Shown piece by piece: positions 57,846-64,000 of a DNA stretch of 64,000 nucleotides. Origin of the DNA: Neobacillus massiliamazoniensis (GTDB lineage Bacteria; Bacillota; Bacilli; Bacillales; Cytobacillaceae); NCBI RefSeq assembly GCF_001048695.1, contig NZ_CVRB01000001.1:124001-188000 (forward strand). The letters run 5' to 3'. A program made the position numbers and the translations under genes. The notes under the pieces were generated by a model. It was not told the origin of the DNA. It worked only from the letters and a program-made list of their open reading frames with translations, and ran no database searches. Position 1 is the first letter of the stretch, and the number at the start of each line of letters is the position of its first letter.

Positions 57846-60766
57846 CTCCTCACCCCATTTAAACGTAAATTCTGATTAAATTTTGCAGCTTGCATATTAT
57901 CTATGTGATTAAACTGCACTTCTGCAATTTGTTGGCCGTCCATTATAACCGGTGCAGGATTGATTGTTATTGAAAATGGAGAAGCATCTACAAGAGGTCC
58001 TTTATCATTTCCTCTACCACCAATATTTAAACCTGTATTAATTTGTGGAAAATCTGGTATAGCAGCATTTGCTAGATTACTAGCCGCGCCCATTATATCG
58101 GAAACTGAGTTGTCCATCCCTATTACCATACCGTCTCCGAAAAACTCCATTAACTGGATTGCCAGACGTGAAGGAGAATGGATACCAAGGGCGTTTTTAA
58201 TTGAATTTCCAATGCCATTAGCGATGGATTTAGCCTTTTCCCACACAGCTGATGTCATCGAACCTAATCCATTTATTAGACCTTGTATGATGTTTTTTCC
58301 TATCTGGAATAGGTCAATTCCACGGAAAAAGCCCATTACTCCGCCCCAAATATTTTCTATGGTGCCTCTTACTGATCCAAAAATAGAGCTGATACCGTTT
58401 AGCATACCTCTGAACGCAGCTGTTACACCGTTCCATATCATAGATGCTCCATTAGTTAAGAAGCTAACTATAAAGTCCCAAATAGCTGTTATTCCGGCTT
58501 TTAAAGAGTTTAGAATTGACAATAAAACACCTTTAAATGCCTCCCAACTTGATGCTCCACGGGCTCTGAATAAATCAAATAGTGTAATTACCGAGTCTAC
58601 CAGGTTTCGGAAGAAATTAACTACTCCGTCTACAAAACCTTTTGCAAGATTTTGCCCGATTGTTGAAAAGTTGCTAAAGAAATTTACTATTCCATCCGCC
58701 ATACCTTTTACAAGGCCCAATCCAGATTTCACTAAATCAAATAATAAATTCTTAAGACCTCCAACAAATGAGAGTGTCATCATGCCGATAATAAAGTCTA
58801 TTGCTCCAAAAAATATCTGCTTAATGCCCTCCCACATTTTACCGAAATCGCCTGTAAATAAGCCAGCAAACACTTTCATCAAGCCCATGATGATTTCTAA
58901 AGCACCACCGATTACCTGTTTAATGGCTGTCCAAACCATTTCGATGATGAATTTAATCGCGGGCATAACGAAGTTTACGACAGCCATTATGCCGTTAAAA
59001 ACATTCTCTACAGCTTGCAAAAATAGAGTTCCGTTTTCATCCCAAAATTGCTTTATTTGAGCAATTTTTTCACCTATGAAACTAGCAATGATTCCGAAAG
59101 CTTGTACTGCAACATTTTTAATATTATTAAAGATAGTGGTCACTGAATTTCGGAATGTTTCACTGTTATTCCAAAGGGCGATTAATGCGGCTCCTAATGC
59201 TACAATTGCAGCTATTGTTAAGCCAATTGGTCCCGTGATTATAGCCATAATTCCACCTGCTGCAGCTATAGAAGCGCTAAGTGATGCAAATGCTGTTGCG
59301 ATTGTACCAACGCTCGATATAACACCACCAACAACAATTAGTACTATGCCAAACGCTGTAGCAAGCCCCGTGATTGCGGCAGATACCAATAGTACTTTGG
59401 CAATTAAATCAGCCATTTCTGGTGATAGATTATTAAACCAATTCACCATTTTTTGAATGGCTCCGACCACTTTATCAATTATCGGTAAAAATGATTTTCC
59501 GATGGCTATAGCTGCGGTTTCGATTGTTCCTTTTAGGATTTCAATTCGTCCTTTAACATTATCAAGTTTTGTTGCTGCTACATCATCTGCTGAAATCTTA
59601 TTCATAGCATCAGCCATGCTAGTGATACCGTTAGCGCCTTCTTTAAATAAGATATTTGCTGCCCTGATTGCATCTGTCCCAAACATTGTATTTAAGTAAT
59701 TTTGACGTTGTTCATCATTAAGCCCTGCCATGGATGTTTTAAGTATTTCGGCAATCTGAGCCATTGATTTTAACGATCCAGATTCATCATAAAAAGCACT
59801 GGACATAAGACCCGATGCATTTAAGTTTTCTTTATATCGTTCCTTAAGATCCTTTTTACTTGCTGCAGATCCTAACTCTTCCTTAGTTAATTTTTCCAAC
59901 CCTTTTTGAATATCTTCAACGCTTCTTGATGCTGGCGTTATACCTTTATCAACTAAGTATTTATAACCAGCTGACGTATTGTATGTGGACAATCCCAATT
60001 GTTCAAATGCTGCTGCCGCTTCCTTCGTTGTCGGAGATAATCTCAACAGCATGGTTTTTAAAGATGTTCCTGCATCCGATCCTTTTAAACCGTTCTGAGC
60101 AAAAGTAGCTAATGCCGTGGTTGTATCCTCAAATGATAATCCCACACCGCTTGCAACAGCAGAAACCATCGCTAAACTGAATTTCATTTCAGATACAGAT
60201 GTTGCTGATGCATTAGCTGCACCAGCCAGCAAATCCGCCGCTCTTGAGACAGATATATTGTCATTTTTAAATGCATTCAATGCAGTTGACGCAATTTCAG
60301 CTGCGTCTGCTAGTTCAAGTTCACCAGCAACAGCCAATGATAATGTACCCTTAAGACCACCATTGATGATATCGTCAAGGCTTACACCAGCTTTAATTAA
60401 CTCCTCAATACCCTGTGCAGCCTCAAGTGAGGAGTATTTCGTTTCTGCTCCCATTTTTAAGGCCAATTCCTCAAGTGCTCTACTGAATTTCATTACTTCA
60501 TCTGGTGACATTACAGATTTAACGGAAGACATTTGAGACTCAAAATCCATAGCCTTTTTTGCAGTAAATCCAATAGCTCCACCTAATGCAGCAAAAGCTG
60601 GCCCGGCAATTTTAGTAATTGATTCACCGGCTTTTGAAAGGTTGCCTCCTATGTTTTCCATATTGCGTCCAAAATCACGTAATTGTCTTTGTGCATCTGT
60701 AAAAGTATCTGATAAACCGTTCATATTACCTAAAATCCCAACGGTCAAGTTTCCTAACAGGCTCAT
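57842..60766 (-). CDS. Phage tail tape measure protein
   Basis: Sets tail length and travels with the DNA on injection. The 974 residues hold an N-terminal helical TP901-type domain (about 30-400, with MDFESQMSSVKSVMSPDEV and FAQNGLKGSDAGTSLKTML), several hydrophobic stretches (about 440-560 and 690-720) and a C-terminal region with HSPSRLAIQLMEFFGDGMVIG. By the usual rule of about 1.5 angstrom per residue the tail would be near 145 nm. GGGAGG precedes the ATG. It follows the gpG/gpGT frameshift genes, the standard siphophage order. Confidence 0.95.
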   Translation of the reverse strand: MSLLGNLTVGILGNMNGLSDTFTDAQRQLRDFGRNMENIGGNLSKAGESITKIAGPAFAALGGAIGFTAKKAMDFESQMSSVKSVMSPDEVMKFSRALEELALKMGAETKYSSLEAAQGIEELIKAGVSLDDIINGGLKGTLSLAVAGELELADAAEIASTALNAFKNDNISVSRAADLLAGAANASATSVSEMKFSLAMVSAVASGVGLSFEDTTTALATFAQNGLKGSDAGTSLKTMLLRLSPTTKEAAAAFEQLGLSTYNTSAGYKYLVDKGITPASRSVEDIQKGLEKLTKEELGSAASKKDLKERYKENLNASGLMSSAFYDESGSLKSMAQIAEILKTSMAGLNDEQRQNYLNTMFGTDAIRAANILFKEGANGITSMADAMNKISADDVAATKLDNVKGRIEILKGTIETAAIAIGKSFLPIIDKVVGAIQKMVNWFNNLSPEMADLIAKVLLVSAAITGLATAFGIVLIVVGGVISSVGTIATAFASLSASIAAAGGIMAIITGPIGLTIAAIVALGAALIALWNNSETFRNSVTTIFNNIKNVAVQAFGIIASFIGEKIAQIKQFWDENGTLFLQAVENVFNGIMAVVNFVMPAIKFIIEMVWTAIKQVIGGALEIIMGLMKVFAGLFTGDFGKMWEGIKQIFFGAIDFIIGMMTLSFVGGLKNLLFDLVKSGLGLVKGMADGIVNFFSNFSTIGQNLAKGFVDGVVNFFRNLVDSVITLFDLFRARGASSWEAFKGVLLSILNSLKAGITAIWDFIVSFLTNGASMIWNGVTAAFRGMLNGISSIFGSVRGTIENIWGGVMGFFRGIDLFQIGKNIIQGLINGLGSMTSAVWEKAKSIANGIGNSIKNALGIHSPSRLAIQLMEFFGDGMVIGMDNSVSDIMGAASNLANAAIPDFPQINTGLNIGGRGNDKGPLVDASPFSITINPAPVIMDGQQIAEVQFNHIDNMQAAKFNQNLRLNGVRR

Positions 60767-60843
60767 GCTCTACCTCCCTTCTCGGGACGCTTGATTTTAT
60801 CGCCATACTGTTTATAAAAAGCCTCTTTGTCAGGCGTGTTGTT

Positions 60844-61391
60844 TTAGTCTTTTTTTTGCGTTTTTTGTTTGTCCTCAACGCCAAATAAGCCGACCGCAAT
60901 ACGGTTGACCAAAATGTTTGATTCTATTTCTTTTTGTTCAAGACCGTAATCGTAATACATAAAAATTTGATCTAAACTCATACGGTCCAACATGTATTCT
61001 GGTGTTGCCCATGCAAACATGCTTCCTACTCTAGCAAAAATACGCCCAAGCTCTATTGGCTTGGGCTTTCCTCGTTTTTTCCGTTTCCTTTGGCCCTGTC
61101 CTGAATCGGTTTTAAGATAAACTCAATCATTGATAACAATTGATCTAGACTTGTATGATCAATTAGCCAGTCACTGTTAATGTCAGGCTGTGACGGCTTA
61201 CAGATTTTCACAATCATATCTAGAAGTAGTGGGAAACTTTCATTTGATCCTGATTTTAAGACATCTGACTTCTCAGCGATTTCTAAAGTAACACGAGAGG
61301 GAATTTTGGAAACATCAATTTCTTTCCCCGCCAGTCGAATAATACGCTGTTCAGGAATCAATTTATCTAAGTCAAGAATTTCTTGAGCCAT
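60844..61391 (-). CDS. Tail assembly chaperone gpGT (made by -1 frameshift)
   Basis: Frameshift product of about 182 residues: 106 codons of gpG, then the -1 frame from 61074 to TAA 60846-60844. The extension reads RGKPKPIELGRIFARVGSMF, a YYDYGLEQKEIESNILVNRI segment and a Lys-rich end. The shift occurs at A-AAA-AAC (61074-61080). As in lambda, the longer form would bind the tape measure protein while gpG coats it. It is not needed in the mature tail. Confidence 0.87.
61053..61391 (-). CDS. Tail assembly chaperone gpG
   Basis: Short form of 112 residues in the zero frame: an acidic helical protein (MAQEILDLDKLIPEQRIIRL, LEIAEKSDVL, LDQLLSMIEFILKPIQDRA) typical of the tail assembly chaperone encoded between tail-tube and tape-measure genes. 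It ends 21 bases past the slippery site, in a Glu/Ser-rich tail. AAAGGGTG precedes the ATG. It assists tape-measure folding and tail-tube assembly. Confidence 0.87.
   Translation of the reverse strand: MAQEILDLDKLIPEQRIIRLAGKEIDVSKIPSRVTLEIAEKSDVLKSGSNESFPLLLDMIVKICKPSQPDINSDWLIDHTSLDQLLSMIEFILKPIQDRAKGNGKNEESPSQ
61074..61080 (-). promoter_or_regulatory. Programmed -1 ribosomal frameshift site (A AAA AAC)
   Basis: In the gpG frame the codons are GGA AAA AAC, so the heptamer A-AAA-AAC is positioned exactly as the X-XXY-YYZ rule demands. The -1 frame after it is open for 76 codons. A GC-richer stem-capable stretch (GCCCAAGCC...GGGC) lies just downstream and may stimulate slippage. Confidence 0.88.
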
Positions 61392-61411
61392 TATTTTTCA
61401 CCCTTTCATAA

Positions 61412-61443
61412 ATAAAAAAGCACTTCCATGAAAAGAAGTGCTT
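61412..61443 (-). terminator. Terminator after the major tail protein gene
   Basis: Stem AAGCACTTC/GAAGTGCTT with an eight-base loop is followed by TTTTTATTT on the minus strand and overlaps the stop codon. A partial terminator here would keep tail-tube protein in excess over the chaperones and tape measure. Confidence 0.85.
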
Positions 61444-62014
61444 AAACGATTGGTACAACGCCTTGCTCGTCATAGATTTCAAATAGCTGTTCGCCGACAA
61501 CTTTTGATGTATCTGGTGTACCTGTCATTTCGATAGGTGTCATTGCAGGATCTTCTGCGTCAGCTTCCGGAAATTTAATACTTAAACCTGCTGCTGAGTT
61601 TGCTTTGAAAATTGTAATACGGAATTCTTCGCCAGCTTCATTTAAGTTAGTGATTCTAGCAACTCGAGGCTTAAATGTGCTAAGTCCACCTGTTAATAAC
61701 TTAACTGCTGCTTTTTTGCCTTCTGCGGCCGGTACTGCTTCTAACTTATCAATACCACCTCTGATAAGTGCTAATGTTTTCAGATTGATTTCCATTAAAT
61801 CACCAGATATCTTTGCTTGGTGTTCGGCGATTCCCGCAACAATGATGCCAGCATTGTCTGATTTAACCTGCATCTCTTTCCACGACTCTTCAAATTGTAC
61901 GCCGCGCATAGCTCCGAGATCGACTAATTTATCTATGCTTTCACCGACTTCAAATTTTGCAGAACCGAAACGAATCGTGTTTCTTTGTTGCACGGACGTC
62001 ATGTTTCTACTCAT
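61442..62014 (-). CDS. Major tail (tube) protein, phi13-type
   Basis: Tail-tube subunit of 190 residues. The pattern TIRFGSAKFEVGES...DLGAMRGVQFEESWKEMQVKSDNAG and the later TGGLSTFKPRVARITN belong to the phi13-type major tail protein family. GGGAGTG precedes the ATG. Its place between the tail-terminator gene and gpG/gpGT confirms the role. The following terminator suggests that it is expressed at a higher level than the genes behind it. Confidence 0.9.
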   Translation of the reverse strand: MSRNMTSVQQRNTIRFGSAKFEVGESIDKLVDLGAMRGVQFEESWKEMQVKSDNAGIIVAGIAEHQAKISGDLMEINLKTLALIRGGIDKLEAVPAAEGKKAAVKLLTGGLSTFKPRVARITNLNEAGEEFRITIFKANSAAGLSIKFPEADAEDPAMTPIEMTGTPDTSKVVGEQLFEIYDEQGVVPIV

Positions 62015-62019
62015 TTAAT

Positions 62020-62394
62020 TCACTCCCAATAAATAATTTTTATATCAATTATAGCGTTGTGAAGTTTTGTATCATTTTCATATAATTCGTATTTACCTGC
62101 GACAACACCTTGAATCACTCGTGTGTTACCCATCATACCCCTGAATCTTTTTAAAGCATTTTCAATTTCTTTTCTGACTTGCTTTGCCTCTATATATTTA
62201 GGAGAAAAACAAGAGAATTGAAAACGAGGGAATGATACATCTATATCATGATGTCCAGGTGCCGAAACTTCGTTATACGCAACCGCTGGCTTTGTGCCAT
62301 TCTCCGGAAGGACACCTGGATAAATTCTTCCTGCAATTAAATCATTTAATGGCTGATAGGTTTTAAGATAATTAACTAAATCTGTCTCTAGCAA
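62020..62394 (-). CDS. Tail terminator/completion protein (DUF3168-like)
   Basis: Protein of 124 residues that would cap the tail tube. It opens LLETDLVNYLKTYQPLNDLI with IYPGVLPENGTKPAVAYNEVSAPG next, the usual DUF3168/tail-completion pattern, and ends in a beta strand (DIKIIYWE). The start is taken as TTG 62394, which has AAGGAAGG at seven bases; an in-frame ATG at 62418 would overlap the upstream gene by 20 bases. Confidence 0.82.
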   Translation of the reverse strand: MLETDLVNYLKTYQPLNDLIAGRIYPGVLPENGTKPAVAYNEVSAPGHHDIDVSFPRFQFSCFSPKYIEAKQVRKEIENALKRFRGMMGNTRVIQGVVAGKYELYENDTKLHNAIIDIKIIYWE

Positions 62395-62398
62395 GCTA

Positions 62399-62818
62399 TC
62401 ACCTTCCTTGCCTTTCAATAGCTGCTCTTAAGCCTTCTATAAGCCGTGTTCTTATTTTCGACTTACTCTTATCGAGAGATGGGCGCATAAACGGTCTAGG
62501 TGGTTGTCGTGACGTGCCAAGCTCGTAAAAAGTGATGTAGTATGGATCTGCTTTACCGGTACCGTTCCCGACAACGACATTAGCGTAATAACCTCTCTTG
62601 CCCTCTCCTATTTCGATTCGTAAAGTATTCCTTGACTTACTAGACTTAATGGGTACTCGTGCATCAGCTTCACGAAAAACGATTTCAGCGCACTCTGATA
62701 TTAAATCATGAAGTTCCTTTTTTAATTCCTCATCTGCCCGCTGGAGAGCTCTGACTATATCATCAATACCTTCTACCCTGACGCGCATACGGTTATTTAA
62801 TCGCATCTGTCTAGCCAT
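62399..62818 (-). CDS. HK97 gp10-like head-tail joining protein
   Basis: Protein of 139 residues. VEGIDDIVRALQRADEELKKELHDLI and the central ARVPIKSSKSRNTLRIEIGEGK match the HK97 gp10 family, and TFYELGTSRQPPRPFMRPSLDKS is its conserved C-terminal block. ATG 62818 follows AAGGAGCG and overlaps the upstream stop (TAATG). It takes part in joining head and tail during assembly. Confidence 0.9.
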   Translation of the reverse strand: MARQMRLNNRMRVRVEGIDDIVRALQRADEELKKELHDLISECAEIVFREADARVPIKSSKSRNTLRIEIGEGKRGYYANVVVGNGTGKADPYYITFYELGTSRQPPRPFMRPSLDKSKSKIRTRLIEGLRAAIERQGR

Positions 62819-63171
62819 TATTGCCGCTCCTTGCACATGATTTGAAGTTCTTTTTTAGCGTAGTCTTTATCGATCACATAAAGAAATTCAAATACTTTCC
62901 CTTCATAAACAGCTTTCATTGTGCGGTCAATCCCTGTTCTGTATCGGATAGTAATCCGTGTTGTAACCTCGGCATTCACTTGTTGGGCCGAAAACAATTC
63001 ACGACCACGCAATTGAAAGATGTCTGCCCATGTTTCAGCTACAGGAATCCATTCATCTAACGGTTGCCCGGCTTCGTCCACATCTTTTTCAGGATCCGGA
63101 GGTCTTAGGATGCTGATACGATGTCTGAATAAACCAGAATTCAAATTCGGCTTATATTTAAATGGTTGCAC
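62818..63171 (-). CDS. Head-tail adaptor/closure protein (SPP1 gp16-like)
   Basis: Protein of 117 residues with the head-closure pattern: SGLFRHRISILRPPDPEKD, WIPVAETWADIFQLRGRELFSAQQ, and RYRTGIDRTMKAVYEGKVFEFLYVID. The start is GTG 63171 with GGAGG at eight bases; an in-frame ATG 27 bases upstream lacks a site. It overlaps the connector gene by 14 bases. It should seal the connector after DNA packaging. Confidence 0.87.
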   Translation of the reverse strand: MQPFKYKPNLNSGLFRHRISILRPPDPEKDVDEAGQPLDEWIPVAETWADIFQLRGRELFSAQQVNAEVTTRITIRYRTGIDRTMKAVYEGKVFEFLYVIDKDYAKKELQIMCKERQ

Positions 63172-63445
63172 CTGTATCAGCCTCCAGTGCTTTAGCAATT
63201 CCCAAACTATTGATTTGGCTTAAAAAATTATCGTTAAAATACTCTAAAGCATCGTTATAGACATACCTGGAACGCTCAAAAACGAGCTCTTTAAACTCTT
63301 CATCGGTGTTTATATCATAATCTCCACAAGCCTTCTTTAATGCCTTAATAGACGCAGAAAGGATGCGTCTTAGGTTTTCATCTTCATAATCACCTAAGTG
63401 CATCCTCTCTTTAAATTCTTTTAAGATTTCATCAGTGATGCTCAT
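63158..63445 (-). CDS. Head-tail connector protein (gp6/YqbG-like)
   Basis: Protein of 95 residues, helical, with the phage connector pattern: ITDEILKEFKERMHLGDYED, LRRILSASIKALKKACGDYD, FKELVFERSRYVYNDALEYF. AAGGAGTG precedes the ATG. It attaches below the portal, before the closure protein. Order and size match HK97-like siphophages of Bacilli. Confidence 0.88.
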   Translation of the reverse strand: MSITDEILKEFKERMHLGDYEDENLRRILSASIKALKKACGDYDINTDEEFKELVFERSRYVYNDALEYFNDNFLSQINSLGIAKALEADTGATI

Positions 63446-63450
63446 CTACA

Positions 63451-63642
63451 TCACTCCTTGGCCTTCTTTTCTGCTTTCACTTCTTCGATGAATACGCATT
63501 TGTATTCAGGATGTGGTTTCGATAGTTCCTCGATACGCTTTTTAGTTGGCTTTGATCCTGTTTTCGGATACTCTTCACCAACTAGATAATGTGTGTTGTT
63601 ATCATGCGTATCGATAAATTCATTTACTACCTTGTATGCCAT
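63451..63642 (-). CDS. Small head-region protein
   Basis: Protein of 63 residues, charged, opening MAYKVVNEFIDTHDNNTHYL and ending in a Lys/Glu-rich tail. Similar short proteins lie between capsid and connector genes in many siphophages. AAGGAGAATAA precedes the ATG. The role is unknown; it may be a minor head component. Confidence 0.75.
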   Translation of the reverse strand: MAYKVVNEFIDTHDNNTHYLVGEEYPKTGSKPTKKRIEELSKPHPEYKCVFIEEVKAEKKAKE

Positions 63643-63664
63643 TTACCGTTATTCTCCTTTCAAA

Positions 63665-64000
63665 TTAAGGTGCTGGCACTCCTAATTGTAAATCGTAAAC
63701 TTGGGATGCATACTTGTCTTTTGGTTTACCTGTAGCATATTGTTTAGCGATATAAAGAGTAGCATCTTCCATTGCTAAAGTTTGGTCAAACTTTTTGATT
63801 GGATCTGTACCACCCATAGCTGCGATGTATTCACCTTTGACAAAGAATAATATCTTGCCCTGTGGAACAAACACTGACTCACTTGTGATCGGATTAAATG
63901 GCAAGCTGGTCACATAAATTCCGGCAGCATTTTGAATTGTCGATTTCCCTTGAATATCGAATGTGTCAAACGGATTTGTCACCATAACTACTTTTCCTGC
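63665..64000 (-). CDS. HK97-type major capsid protein, C-terminal part (runs off the right edge)
   Basis: The last 111 residues are visible (AGKVV, then MVTNPFDTFDIQGKSTIQNA). The frame is open to the window edge, so an internal ATG at 63985 is not the start. The beta-rich end with VFVPQGKILFFVKGEYIAAMGG and TLYIAKQYATGKPKDKYASQ fits the C-terminus of HK97-fold capsid proteins in this gene position, just before the connectors. Assignment rests on context and partial sequence. Confidence 0.75.
   Translation of the reverse strand, partial: AGKVVMVTNPFDTFDIQGKSTIQNAAGIYVTSLPFNPITSESVFVPQGKILFFVKGEYIAAMGGTDPIKKFDQTLAMEDATLYIAKQYATGKPKDKYASQVYDLQLGVPAP

Larger units (their letters stand above)
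40838..64000. mobile_element. Prophage (siphovirus-like), left end to right window edge
   Basis: Late genes for capsid, connectors, tail and lysis run on the minus strand from 64000 down to 50185. A cargo cassette on the plus strand (46187-50131) and an FtsK/replication-relaxation pair (44200-45655) follow. The left limit is inferred from the tRNA-Sec-like 3' half at 40838; a more conservative limit is about 44.1 kb, where a second tRNA-end-like copy lies. Integrase, replication, terminase and portal genes are not in view and should lie to the right. Confidence 0.85.

Noticed and set aside
57960..59060. Long plus-strand open frame of 366 codons
   Set aside because: It is antisense to the tape measure gene, lacks a ribosome site and reads as low-complexity Ile/Pro/Ser sequence caused by the codon bias of the real gene.
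62399..63198. Longer N-termini for the head-tail genes
   Set aside because: The upstream in-frame starts lack ribosome sites and would lengthen gene overlaps; GTG 63171, ATG 62818 and TTG 62394 each have a strong site at proper distance.

Overview
The window looks like the chromosome of a low-G+C Gram-positive spore-former of the Bacillaceae. The grounds are AT-rich DNA, strong AGGAGG ribosome sites with many TTG and GTG starts, a CwlO-type secreted NlpC/P60 peptidase, Lpl/Yes-type ABC transporters with AraC regulators, and a Bacillus-type siphophage. The genus cannot be set from the sequence alone.

Region 1 (1-4.6 kb): the 5' part of a sigma-54 activator (minus strand) faces an aldehyde dehydrogenase and an APC-family amine/amino-acid permease. 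A textbook -24/-12 promoter lies before the dehydrogenase. An NlpC/P60 endopeptidase follows at 4.7-5.9 kb.

Region 2 (6.3-37.7 kb): a large glycan-utilisation locus. A divergent promoter region near 27.5 kb separates a lipoprotein solute-binding protein (plus strand) from a long minus-strand gene series. In transcription order the series is: a candidate polysaccharide lyase, two ABC permeases, enolase-superfamily sugar-acid dehydratase, aldo-keto reductase, lactonase, GH88 unsaturated-uronyl hydrolase, SDR, FAH-type hydrolase, DUF624 protein, KdgA, KdgK, KduI, KduD, and a giant secreted beta-helix protein split by a frameshift. Two complete sugar routes are interleaved. One is the Kdu/Kdg route for unsaturated uronic acid. 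The other is a five-step non-phosphorylative route for a 6-deoxy sugar such as L-rhamnose or L-fucose. Together they predict a substrate built from deoxyhexose and uronic acid. A membrane-bound AraC/sensor protein follows, then a mutarotase-like gene, a DUF5107/TPR protein and a second AraC regulator.

Region 3 (37.9-40.5 kb): ordinary housekeeping genes (YgjP-like metallopeptidase, DUF1456 protein, HAD phosphatase).

Region 4 (40.8-64 kb): a prophage. Its left end probably lies at a 3' half of a tRNA-Sec-like gene (anticodon loop to CCA) at 40838-40901, which reads as an attachment-site copy. Next come two secreted-protein genes, decayed DNA, a replication-relaxation/FtsK pair and an XRE repressor-like gene. 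A plus-strand cargo cassette follows, including an EEP-family nuclease coupled to a small unknown gene. Minus-strand late genes then run back from a partial major capsid gene at the right edge: head-tail connectors, tail-tube protein, gpG/gpGT with a canonical A-AAA-AAC frameshift site, tape measure, Dit, a fibre carrying a glycerophosphodiesterase domain, tail endopeptidase-like protein, holin and amidase. The integrase and the intact tRNA should lie beyond 64 kb.
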